Assembly: GCF_018919145.1 (NCBI RefSeq)
Contig: NZ_JAHLQJ010000001.1
Coordinates: 186,001 to 250,000, forward strand
Source: Paenibacillus brevis
GTDB lineage: Bacteria; Bacillota; Bacilli; Paenibacillales; Paenibacillaceae
Direction of reading: 5' to 3'
Length of the DNA: 64,000 nucleotides
Shown piece by piece: positions 52,279 through 60,034 of this stretch (position 1 is the stretch's first letter; each line of letters opens with the position of its first letter). The position numbers and the translations under genes are program-made. A model generated the notes under the pieces. That model saw nothing but the letters and a program-made list of their open reading frames with translations, had not been told where the DNA came from and did not search any database.

Positions 52279-54207
52279 TTATTTCCGTTTCGGAAGCAGC
52301 TTTACATACTCATCCGACAGCTTCATTAACTGAAGCACATATTCATAATCACTTTGGTAGGCGGAAAGATCGGTGACTGGCTCAAGTGTATCCAGAGACA
52401 CTGCGGTCCCGTCCTCAAAGCCCTGACCCGGAACAAACATAACGTCATTATTAAAGAACGAACCCGTCGGCAAGTAATACCGCATTCCGATCACATTCTG
52501 ACCGATACTCAGCAAATTCTGGCCTAGTGCGGTGAAGGATTCCTGCTCCAGTGAGATCCCCAGTAAGCCAGCCATTGTAGGCAGCAGATCTACTTGTCCG
52601 CCCGTCACTGGGGAGACTACCCCAGCCTGTTGGCCTGGAATATGCGCAATAAATGGAATGTTAAAGCGACTTACCCGGTCATCGTATGGAATTCCAAGCT
52701 TCTCCTTGATCTCGCCCGCACTCGTCTCGCTAGGCTGCAGTCCAAAGTGGTCCCCGTACACAACGAGCATCGTCCGCTCCCACATGCCCTCCGCCTTAAG
52801 GCGTTCGATCAGTTGTCCGATCGCATAATCCGTATAATTTACTGCGGCCAAATAATTGCCCAAATTAGTCCCCTTCAGGTTGTCCGGAAGTTCAAGATGA
52901 AGCTTGTCTTCCGGTACGATAAACGGTGAATGGCTGGAAGTCGTTACAAATTGCGCGTAAAAAGCAGTTCCTGCCTGATCGAGCTGTTTGAGCTCCTCTA
53001 CGCCAACCCGGTACATCTCTTCATCCGAGGCTCCGAAGTCATTAAAATGATCATTCGTAAAGGCCGGCTTATCAAAATACTTATCAAAACCCAGCGCAGG
53101 ATACAGCCTGTTGCGGTCCCAGAAGGTCACATCGTTGATATGGAATGTCATCGTCGCATAGCCTTTCCCCTGCAAAAGACGTGGCAGACTCGGGATCTCC
53201 CGGCTTCCAAATCCGGTAGACATCGCCACTGAAGCCGTCGGATAGATCGAGGTATTAGACATGAATTCTGCATCGGAGGTATTGCCCGGACCGATCTGCT
53301 GATAGATCTTTGGAAAATAAAAGCCTTCATCCGCCAGCCTGTTCAATACCGGCGTTATTTCGGTCTCACCTATCTTCAGATGAATCGGGAAGTTCTGGAA
53401 TGACTCCATCTGAATGACAATCAAATTCCTGTTTTGAGCAGCTCCGAAATAGGACGCCTCTGCTCCATCCGGCTGCACATAAGGATAGCTTGCCTGAAGA
53501 TTATGAATCTCCTGTGCTACCTCCTGCAGGTTCCCTTCCGCAATCATCCTTTCTTCCTCTTGATTTCGTAACAGAGCGTCTCCCTGAAAATTGAGGAATC
53601 CGATGGATTGCGCCCGGACAAGTTCATTATCAATACCCCTACCGGAGGACAAGAATAGAGCTGAACCCCCAAGCGACAGCACCAGCAGGGAAGCCATGGC
53701 CACCTTCCAGCGAGTACTTGTTCCGCCCGATCCTCGGCGATCTGTCCGGAAGCTGAGCGTCCTTCTCCTTCTTCTCCACCTGGCGGTGACCGCCAATACC
53801 AGCCCGTATAACGCCCACAACGCAAAATCCGCAAAATAAAAGAATTGCTCTGGACGAATCAATGCGTTCACACTCGCTCTCACCTGCGGAATCTGGTTAA
53901 GGCCGCTGAGCACCGCATAAGTGGGCACCGTTCCAAAATGAGCAAAATATAAAGTGACAGCAAACAGCATGAAGGAATAGCTGGCATTTACAATTCCAAA
54001 TACGAACTGGAACCTCCGAACCGGAAGCAGCAGCTCAACAAGACAAAGCAAAGCGAGCACTGACATCCCTTCTGCCAGCATGCCTCGGCCATGTAGCCCG
54101 CCAAACATAAAATACTGTAACAGGGCAATTTTCAGAATCAGGACAAGCCATGTATAGAAAAAGACTCCCTGGCGGGAGGAACGGAGAACTCTCATCATCT
54201 GAAACAT
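52279..54207 (-). CDS. LtaS-like membrane sulfatase/phosphoglycerol transferase
   Basis: About 642 residues. The N-terminal ~170 residues hold five predicted transmembrane helices (FYTWLVLILKIALLQYFMFG onward); the extracellular part is a sulfatase fold with the nucleophile Thr in GPGNTSDAEF, the metal/substrate residues FVTTSSHSPF and VVYGDHFG. LtaS enzymes move glycerol phosphate from phosphatidylglycerol onto lipoteichoic acid; this one may be a primase or paralogue. The start is uncertain: ATGs at 54207 and 54195 are likely, because the frame upstream to 54267 is not membrane-like. It follows the GH2 gene on the same strand. Confidence 0.9.
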   Translation of the reverse strand: MFQMMRVLRSSRQGVFFYTWLVLILKIALLQYFMFGGLHGRGMLAEGMSVLALLCLVELLLPVRRFQFVFGIVNASYSFMLFAVTLYFAHFGTVPTYAVLSGLNQIPQVRASVNALIRPEQFFYFADFALWALYGLVLAVTARWRRRRRTLSFRTDRRGSGGTSTRWKVAMASLLVLSLGGSALFLSSGRGIDNELVRAQSIGFLNFQGDALLRNQEEERMIAEGNLQEVAQEIHNLQASYPYVQPDGAEASYFGAAQNRNLIVIQMESFQNFPIHLKIGETEITPVLNRLADEGFYFPKIYQQIGPGNTSDAEFMSNTSIYPTASVAMSTGFGSREIPSLPRLLQGKGYATMTFHINDVTFWDRNRLYPALGFDKYFDKPAFTNDHFNDFGASDEEMYRVGVEELKQLDQAGTAFYAQFVTTSSHSPFIVPEDKLHLELPDNLKGTNLGNYLAAVNYTDYAIGQLIERLKAEGMWERTMLVVYGDHFGLQPSETSAGEIKEKLGIPYDDRVSRFNIPFIAHIPGQQAGVVSPVTGGQVDLLPTMAGLLGISLEQESFTALGQNLLSIGQNVIGMRYYLPTGSFFNNDVMFVPGQGFEDGTAVSLDTLEPVTDLSAYQSDYEYVLQLMKLSDEYVKLLPKRK

Positions 54208-54288
54208 CAACTCTTCTCTAGGAAAATTTACAGTTTCAAGGATACTCCGTTTGCGCCAGGGATGCAATGTTGCATCTATTCTATTAGA

Positions 54289-56838
54289 TCAAAGAATATA
54301 ATCACACATCGACGTAACCATCACCTCACCCGCAGTACCAGGGCGATAAATCGGGCCGCCGCTCTCTTCGCTTCGATAAAATTCAACCGTGACCGGAAGG
54401 CCTGGAATCAGATCAAAGTAATTGTCGGAGAAGACCCCTTCCGTCTCCGTATGCAGCCAGACCTGTCTAGCCAAAGCCGTTGTCTCAACGATGTAACGAG
54501 TTCCCTCGCTGCCTGCATCCTCCCGAACGGACACCGAGGCCTTAGGCCAGGAAATGTCACGGCCCGGAGCAAAGTAAGCATGCGCCTTGGCGATCTCTAC
54601 ATTGTTCTCTTCAAGTGAAGCAAGCAGGATAACCGATTTCGGATCTGCCCCGCCTAATAGCTCCGAGGCCGGCAGCGTATAGATGACCTGTGCAGAATCG
54701 GCTGGCATTGCAATGGATTGCGTTCTCGATGTTAACAGCTCTCCATTAAAATCAAATAGAGCCAGCTTCAGTTCCCCTTGTACCCGGCTTTGACGGTCTG
54801 ATACCGCATGCACCTTAATTTCTCCGTTGACATCGCTGTCCACAGATAAAATCACTTCTGCAAATCCACGCCGCACAGTGTATTGCAAGGACTTCCATCT
54901 TCCGTAGTAATCAATCCCTGCCCAGGATGCAACCGGCCAGCAATCATTCATCTGCCAGTACAACGTACCCATGCAATAAGGCTTACGCTTCCGATGGGCC
55001 TCAATGGCCGTCTGGATCGCCTCTGCCTGAAGCACCTGGCTCATATACAGGAAAGAGATAAAGTCTTTCGGCTCCGGTAAATATTGATCCATGTATTGCT
55101 TGATCAGCCGATTCCCTTGGCCATTCTTCTGATGAGCAAGCATCACCTTGGACTCCAGCTCAAGCTGATCCCGATCTGCATATTTCAGGACCGAAGACAG
55201 CTCAGGGAACGATTGGAAGCCATATTCGCTCATAAAGCGTCCGACACGCTCGTTATAATTGGAGAAGGGCTCTACCGCATGCCACACTCCCCAATAATGA
55301 ATATCTCCTTCACCGGTTACTGTAGTCGCATGCTGCCGCTGATCCCCGGTCACTTCCCGGATTGGCGATGACGGCCAGTAATCAATGCCTCCGCCAAGCC
55401 GCTCTACGACCTCTGGAAGCAGATCATGGAATATAGCTTCATAGTCGACCCAGATTTTCTCCCGTTGCTCTATGGTGTAGTCCTTTTTCCAGCCCCAGCC
55501 GCCGTCTTCCACATAATGAGCCCAAGCCGAATCTATCTCATTGTTACCGCACCATAGTGCGATACAAGGGTGATTACGCAGGCGAATCACATTATATTCC
55601 GCTTCGCCCCGCACGCTCTGGAGGAAGTCTTCATCACCAGGGTACATGCTGCAGGCAAACATAAAGTCTTGCCAGACCAGGATGCCGTGCTCATCACACA
55701 GCTCGTAGAAAATATTCTCCTCATAAAATCCTCCGCCCCAAATGCGAAGCATGTTCATATTGGAGCGAACTGCAGATTCAATCTCCCGGCGATAACGGGC
55801 TTCCGTGACATCGGGAATGAAGCTGTCGTTAGGAATATGATTGGCTCCCTTGGCGAAGACGGACACTCCATTTAATTCAAAGCGGAACGAGACCCCCGCC
55901 TCATCCTTCTCCCGTACCAGCCTGATAGAGCGCAGCCCTGTTGTTACGGAACGAGCAGCAATCTCCTTTGCACCCTGCTTCAAGCCGGCATCAAATGAAT
56001 AACGTTCCGGACTTCCAAGACCGTTGCACCACCACAGACGCGGTTCGCTGATCTCAAGCTCCACTTCAACGGTCTGAATTCCTGAAGTCAAGGTAAGCTC
56101 TTTCTTCCAGCTAAGTTCTTCTGTTCGAATCTCAAGCGTTCCTTGCCAATCGGCTGTCCCATCTACTTCCACAACCGCTGTCAACCGGGCCCTCTCAGAT
56201 GAAATCTCTTTTTGAAGGATAAATAAATCTGTTACTCTCGGACCTGACCACGCCTCCAGCCTCGCCTCTCTCCAGATCCCGCTGGTTACAAAGCGCGGCC
56301 CCCAATCCCAGCCATAATGATAGGGCGCTTTACGGGCAAAGACACTAACCCGCCGATCCCCAAGTCCGCCCAATTCGGATTGGTCATTCGCTGCCGGGAG
56401 ACCATAACCCAGTGCCTCCAATTTAGGCAGGTCCTCATTCACTGGAGAACGGAATCTGATCTTGATCGTGTTATCTCCAGCTTGAAGAGCATCCTTCACC
56501 GGAACCGACCAGGCACGAAACATATTGTCGGCCGATAACACTCGAGTTCCGTTTACGTAGACATCTGCATAGGTGTCCAACCCGTCAAAGAAAAGCTCCA
56601 CCCGTTCCTGCTCCTGCCAAGCCGGAGGAAGTGAAATGACCGTTTCATATTCCCAATCCTTCTTATCAATCCATTGCAGATCATGCTCATTCGTCCCGAA
56701 GAACGGGTCGGGAATGAGTCCATTCCGCAGCAGATCTGTATGCACATTTCCAGGCACGATCGCCGGATACCATTTCAGTTCATCACAAGCTTTAAATTGC
56801 CAATCCTTCAACTTAAGCTCTAGCATCTTATAAAGCAT
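54289..56838 (-). CDS. Beta-mannosidase, glycoside hydrolase family 2
   Basis: 849 residues. Typical beta-mannosidase N-terminus (WYPAIVPGNVHTDLLRNGLI, DPFFGTNEHDLQWI), GH2 sandwich domains, and a TIM barrel with MLRIWGGGFYEENIFYELCD and the acid/base motif IALWCGNNE; the nucleophile Glu lies in MSEYGFQSFPE. No signal peptide, so it works in the cytosol on imported beta-mannosides. It could finish off the Man-beta-GlcNAc core or manno-oligosaccharides from the locus at 7-24 kb. The ATG at 56838 abuts AAGGAG and that at 56826 is 12 bases away, so the start is uncertain. Confidence 0.93.
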   Translation of the reverse strand: MLYKMLELKLKDWQFKACDELKWYPAIVPGNVHTDLLRNGLIPDPFFGTNEHDLQWIDKKDWEYETVISLPPAWQEQERVELFFDGLDTYADVYVNGTRVLSADNMFRAWSVPVKDALQAGDNTIKIRFRSPVNEDLPKLEALGYGLPAANDQSELGGLGDRRVSVFARKAPYHYGWDWGPRFVTSGIWREARLEAWSGPRVTDLFILQKEISSERARLTAVVEVDGTADWQGTLEIRTEELSWKKELTLTSGIQTVEVELEISEPRLWWCNGLGSPERYSFDAGLKQGAKEIAARSVTTGLRSIRLVREKDEAGVSFRFELNGVSVFAKGANHIPNDSFIPDVTEARYRREIESAVRSNMNMLRIWGGGFYEENIFYELCDEHGILVWQDFMFACSMYPGDEDFLQSVRGEAEYNVIRLRNHPCIALWCGNNEIDSAWAHYVEDGGWGWKKDYTIEQREKIWVDYEAIFHDLLPEVVERLGGGIDYWPSSPIREVTGDQRQHATTVTGEGDIHYWGVWHAVEPFSNYNERVGRFMSEYGFQSFPELSSVLKYADRDQLELESKVMLAHQKNGQGNRLIKQYMDQYLPEPKDFISFLYMSQVLQAEAIQTAIEAHRKRKPYCMGTLYWQMNDCWPVASWAGIDYYGRWKSLQYTVRRGFAEVILSVDSDVNGEIKVHAVSDRQSRVQGELKLALFDFNGELLTSRTQSIAMPADSAQVIYTLPASELLGGADPKSVILLASLEENNVEIAKAHAYFAPGRDISWPKASVSVREDAGSEGTRYIVETTALARQVWLHTETEGVFSDNYFDLIPGLPVTVEFYRSEESGGPIYRPGTAGEVMVTSMCDYIL

Positions 56839-56880
56839 CTCCTTCTGGTGTAATAATAACTATATTATATATTTGTTATT

Positions 56881-56909
56881 ATTTTGTTATATGATTATTA
56901 TAACAAAAT
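56881..56909. promoter_or_regulatory. Palindromic operator candidate upstream of the GH2 gene
   Basis: ATTTTGTTAT and ATAACAAAAT form a perfect 10-bp inverted repeat around a 9-bp spacer, in an AT-rich region 43 bp before the GH2 start. Further TTGTTAT/ATAAC half-sites lie on either side (about 56872 and 56925). A TATAAT on the minus strand overlaps it. It is likely a repressor site, but no matching regulator gene is adjacent. Confidence 0.55.
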
Positions 56910-56929
56910 ATCTATATAATAAAAATAAC

Positions 56930-56961
56930 AAGAGCCATGTCCTCATATAGGCATGGCTCTT
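56930..56961 (-). terminator. Terminator after the Spo0E-like gene
   Basis: AAGAGCCATG pairs perfectly with CATGGCTCTT, followed on the minus strand by GTTATTTTTA. It lies 46 bp past the stop at 57007. Confidence 0.85.
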
Positions 56962-57006
56962 GTTAGTATTCCCTTCGATATCCATTAATAATGGTTAATA
57001 GTTTTC

Positions 57007-57192
57007 TCATGCAATCGGCTTCTTTCTCTTTAAGTCGTCGTATTTAATCTTATTGTATTTATTAATTAATGTATCCAACAGCATGGATTGATGAAGAACA
57101 GCTTTATGGCGAACTCCATACTGCTCAGCAAGTTGATTGAGCTTCTGTCGTTCCTTCTCAATACTCATCTTCATATGCTCCTTATTATTCAT
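57007..57192 (-). CDS. Spo0E-like aspartyl-phosphate phosphatase
   Basis: 61 residues, the usual family size. The Spo0E signature is visible as the second-helix motif QSMLLDTLINKY (SxxLDxLI type) after a charged first helix (IEKERQKLNQLAEQYG). Family members dephosphorylate Spo0A~P or related response regulators and delay sporulation. The ATG at 57192 follows GGGTGAG by 7 bases. It is downstream of the propeptide gene on the same strand with a hairpin between them. Confidence 0.8.
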   Translation of the reverse strand: MNNKEHMKMSIEKERQKLNQLAEQYGVRHKAVLHQSMLLDTLINKYNKIKYDDLKRKKPIA

Positions 57193-57308
57193 AAGTATCT
57201 CACCCTATGAATATATTAGTCATTGTTGCTAAAAATTGCATATTGAAACATTTTGCAACTGATAAAATATCCCAAATTTTGAAATCAAACCTTTTCTGAT
57301 AGGAAGGA

Positions 57309-57337
57309 AATGGGATTGGCCGGTTGCCAATCCCATT
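57309..57337. terminator. Hairpin between propeptide and Spo0E-like genes
   Basis: AATGGGATTGGC pairs perfectly with GCCAATCCCATT around a 5-base loop. It lies 28 bp past the propeptide stop. No U-run follows on the minus strand, so termination may be partial. Confidence 0.65.
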
Positions 57338-57364
57338 CTCAAGCTTATTTGATTAACTGAATGC

Positions 57365-57466
57365 TTAGCCCCAACCATGCATAAAGGTTGTAATAACATT
57401 CGAACCTACTACCGCAAAGCTAAACATAAGCGAAGCCGAAACCACCCAAGATATTTTCTTTTTCAT
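57365..57466 (-). CDS. Candidate secreted signalling propeptide (33 aa)
   Basis: A short reading frame overlapping the 3' end of the receptor gene by 47 bp in another frame. The product starts MKKKISWVV, has a hydrophobic signal-like core (about residues 5-21), and ends in TTFMHGWG. The ATG at 57466 has an AGAGGTG-type ribosome site 7-9 bases upstream. Size, N-terminal export signal, overlap with an XRE/TPR receptor and position just downstream are all as expected of Phr/NprX/AloP-like propeptides. The mature signal would be a short piece of the C-terminal part. It is probably missed by gene callers because of its length and overlap. Confidence 0.7.
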   Translation of the reverse strand: MKKKISWVVSASLMFSFAVVGSNVITTFMHGWG

Positions 57467-58865
57467 TTTCCCACACCTCTCTACAAAGTTTAGAATATTC
57501 CTTGCACTGTGCCTCTGAAGCATACTGCCTGTAAAGCTCAAAGATCGCCATGCTATTAGTAAGTAGATCCTTGCTGCTCAATTTTAGGGACACTCTCATG
57601 CTGTATAAAATATCCTTAATCCCTTCCCGAAACAGACCTTTTCTGAAATTATACAGGGCATAATCCTGGAAAAAGACAGAGTATCTGAAATAGTAAGGAG
57701 GCGCTTTGGTGTTATTATCTGTACTCATTCTGCTGGATAGCCAACGGTCCTTGCCGCTAAATCGGTATTTCTCAATCTGGCTTGAAAACCTAGTGATGGC
57801 ATCATCGACAAAAAAATGATGGCGATTTGCCGACTCTACTAAAGTAATCAATCCTTCAACAATCTCGTCCGGATGCTGCTCCAAAAATTCAATATATTCC
57901 GGAATTCTCGAGCGATTGCCGGATTTGATATCCAAGCAAATAAAGTTTGCCCTTGCAAAGATTTTTAGTTGCTCAATCTCTGCTTTCCCCGCCTCATCCA
58001 AGCCTTCAAACCAACTCAGATCTGCGTACTCGTCAATCCATTTTCGGGATTCCTCGTATCGTCCCCGATACTCATAGGCACCAGCAATATATAATGCGGC
58101 TTTCCCATAGTAATAGACGAGCGATTTCACAGGGGTGAATTCGGGGTCTTTCCATATTTTCTTGTCATACATCACTCTGGTCAACGTCCTAAGTTCACAG
58201 GCATAATTCTCAACCTCTGCCCAATCCAGCCTGACTGCATAAGTCTCGGTCAGCATCAGCAAGCCATCCAGAGAGATAGCTTCAGGCACGCGATACCTGT
58301 AAGGCAAAAATTGCATCGCAGCCTTGAATCCTTTAATGACGTCGTTCTGAAAAATTTGATACAGCCTGAAGTAGCTCATAGCCAGCCGTTCGGAGTGATT
58401 GGATCTCTCGCATTCGATGACACTTTCATACAAAAGAGAAGCGGCTTGCTTCCAGCCTTCGCTGAACATCATCTCGGCCGTATCATAAATACCGCCAATT
58501 TGCTTCAAGTCCTCCAACAAACAGTTCAACACTTGCTTGAGACAGTCGTATCTCTCCAGCTCGGCGCATCGAAGTAAAAAAGGTCTTAGACGCCGCCAAT
58601 GGGCACCGGGTGGGATCAGGCATTCATTGACATACAAATCGTAAAAATGCCCTTCCGGAAACCCCATAACTGTGGTGATTCGATCCAACTGTCCTACTGA
58701 AATTGGTCGATTTCCACTGATAATGCCGCTTAAGGTTCCGACATTCACTTCCGCAAGCTCCGCAAACTGATGAAGGGTTGTCCCCCTCTGCTTGATGTGA
58801 TCTTCTAATTCTGCGCGAATCGTGGTTGTGGAAATCAAATGGCTATCACCCCCGGAATCTCGCAT
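57420..58865 (-). CDS. XRE-family RRNPP-type peptide receptor regulator
   Basis: 481 residues. An N-terminal XRE helix-turn-helix (HQFAELAEVNVGTLSGIISG, about residues 15-75) is followed by some 400 residues of helical, TPR-like repeats (e.g. MMFSEGWKQAASLLYESVI; KAALYIAGAYEYRGRYEESR), the AimR/PlcR/NprR design in which a re-imported peptide changes DNA binding. RRNPP receptors with paired propeptides have been described in Paenibacillus polymyxa (Alo systems). ATG 58865 and TTG 58838 are both plausible starts; the latter has GGGGGTGA at good spacing. The propeptide gene overlaps its end. Confidence 0.85.
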   Translation of the reverse strand: MRDSGGDSHLISTTTIRAELEDHIKQRGTTLHQFAELAEVNVGTLSGIISGNRPISVGQLDRITTVMGFPEGHFYDLYVNECLIPPGAHWRRLRPFLLRCAELERYDCLKQVLNCLLEDLKQIGGIYDTAEMMFSEGWKQAASLLYESVIECERSNHSERLAMSYFRLYQIFQNDVIKGFKAAMQFLPYRYRVPEAISLDGLLMLTETYAVRLDWAEVENYACELRTLTRVMYDKKIWKDPEFTPVKSLVYYYGKAALYIAGAYEYRGRYEESRKWIDEYADLSWFEGLDEAGKAEIEQLKIFARANFICLDIKSGNRSRIPEYIEFLEQHPDEIVEGLITLVESANRHHFFVDDAITRFSSQIEKYRFSGKDRWLSSRMSTDNNTKAPPYYFRYSVFFQDYALYNFRKGLFREGIKDILYSMRVSLKLSSKDLLTNSMAIFELYRQYASEAQCKEYSKLCREVWENEKENILGGFGFAYV

Positions 58866-59163
58866 CTAGGCCTCAAAAATTTTCATCCAGAATCTAGCAT
58901 ATGATGTATATATATGGAATTATATTCGTGTATTCTCCATTCGTCAATAAGAATTATGTAAAAAATCAATAGTTTTTTAGTTATTATGTTTAAATTTATC
59001 ATAATATTGCATTTATAGTTATAAAAGGTAATATAATTCGACAATTTTCTTGTTATTCCGCGGAAAAGGAGCTGTTTCAGAAGATAAACCCAGCGCTCCA
59101 TCGTCGCAGTTCTTGCAAGCGTTCAGCACAATATTTAAAGCGGAACTAATGATTCTGCGTGCT

Positions 59164-59327
59164 GGGGCAACGTGTGAAGTGTGCCTACGATCGCTGAAGT
59201 GAAAGCTTTCTGCAAGAAAGCTGCTTCAGGAGCATAAGCTCGTAAGCGTTCGCCTTGGCGAGCGGATTCCTACAATTTTAGATTTTATCTAATTAAAGGA
59301 ATCCGCGAACAACTGATCGTTTTACCG
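59164..59327. repeat. Dispersed intergenic repeat, copy C (diverged, longer)
   Basis: The left end GGGGCAACGTGTGAAGTGTG and TACGATCGCTG match copy A. The interior has AAGCGTTCGCCTTGGCGAGC, and GCGGATTCCT pairs with AGGAATCCGC. The right part (AATCCGCGAACAACTGATCG) matches the reverse of the copy A block next to its left end. It also shares CTCGTAAGC with the element at 2764-2950. Confidence 0.65.
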
Positions 59328-59353
59328 CATGAAAATTTGAGTCTTACGCATGC

Positions 59354-59481
59354 AGTGAAAAAAGTTACCTTAAATTCTGTGGAAATGATAGAAATGCGGG
59401 TATAGTGAAATTTTTGTACTTAAAGTGGACTGAAACACGGGGTTTGCTAATTACTGGCGATCTAAGGTAAGTTTTTTCACT
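59354..59481. repeat. MITE-like element with 19-bp terminal inverted repeats
   Basis: The left end AGTGAAAAAAGTTACCTTA and the right end TAAGGTAAGTTTTTTCACT are inverted repeats with one mismatch in 19 bp. The 128-bp element has no coding capacity. A similar fragment, GTAATTTCACT, follows at about 59512, perhaps a remnant of a second copy. Confidence 0.6.
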
Positions 59482-59757
59482 AAAAGCGGGTTCATGAAGA
59501 TTTTAAGGGAAGTAATTTCACTGGAGCGTGATCGAAATGTGTATGAGCAAGTGGGGAAAGTAAGTTCGGTGCAAAATTGGAAGGTCTGTGGGACAAGCGA
59601 AGTTTTCGCCAAGACCGGAGCATCGTGAGACGGAAGTGCAACTTTAGGCGCGGTAGGTCATTGATGTCGTGCATAAGCCATCGCGCAAGCTGCCGTTCGC
59701 GCTTAGCCCAAGGCTGCGCTTAATCTCCTGCTTGTATGTCAGGGAGGTAAGTTAATA

Positions 59758-59823
59758 GCAGTGCAATTATTGCAATGCAGCTTATGGCTCAGCTATGTGC
59801 AAACTGCATTGCAATTGAACTGC
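59758..59823. repeat. Long imperfect hairpin element
   Basis: The left arm 59758-59780 and the right arm 59804-59823 pair over about 20 bp, with a perfect inner core TGCAATGCAG / CTGCATTGCA. No gene adjoins it, so it is unlikely to be a simple terminator. Confidence 0.55.
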
Positions 59824-59840
59824 AAAGGTGAAGTGGTCAG

Positions 59841-59972
59841 GGCATAACTGTGAGTGTACTGCAGAAGCGGAGCGTTCGCCTTTGTGAGCGAATTTCTCCC
59901 TTGTTATAACTTAGTCCAGCTAAAGAAATTCGTGAACAACTGCGATCAAAAGTACATTTCACACGTTGCCCC
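59841..59972. repeat. Dispersed intergenic repeat, copy B (reverse orientation)
   Basis: Read on the minus strand it aligns along its whole length with copy A at 10808-10940: CAACGTGTGAAATGTACTT, GATCGCAGTTGTTCACGAAT, GGACTAAGTTATAA, CGCTCACAAAGGCGAACGCT and the inverted right end. The ends GGCATAACTGTGAGTGTACT and AGTACATTTCACACGTTGCC are imperfect inverted repeats. Confidence 0.75.
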
Positions 59973-60034
59973 ATCTACCTCGCCCTCTTACGTTTAACTA
60001 TTTTCACAAGTTGCCCGCCTTACTCCCTCTGATA

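Larger units (their letters stand above)
58866..60034. other. Gene-free 1.2-kb stretch made of several repeat families
   Basis: No credible gene is seen on either strand. The first 250 bp are AT-rich and contain the receptor promoter. The rest is a chain of structured elements, listed separately: 59164-59327, 59354-59481, 59758-59823 and 59841-59972. The 59482-59757 part shows only small hairpins and nothing else I can name. Confidence 0.7.

Noticed and set aside
58883..59101. 72-codon minus-strand ORF upstream of the receptor
   Set aside because: It spans the AT-rich promoter region, has Ile/Asn/Tyr-rich low-complexity composition and no ribosome site.
59492..59674. 60-codon minus-strand ORF in the repeat island
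   Set aside because: No ribosome site, no signal or domain, and it falls among non-coding structured elements.
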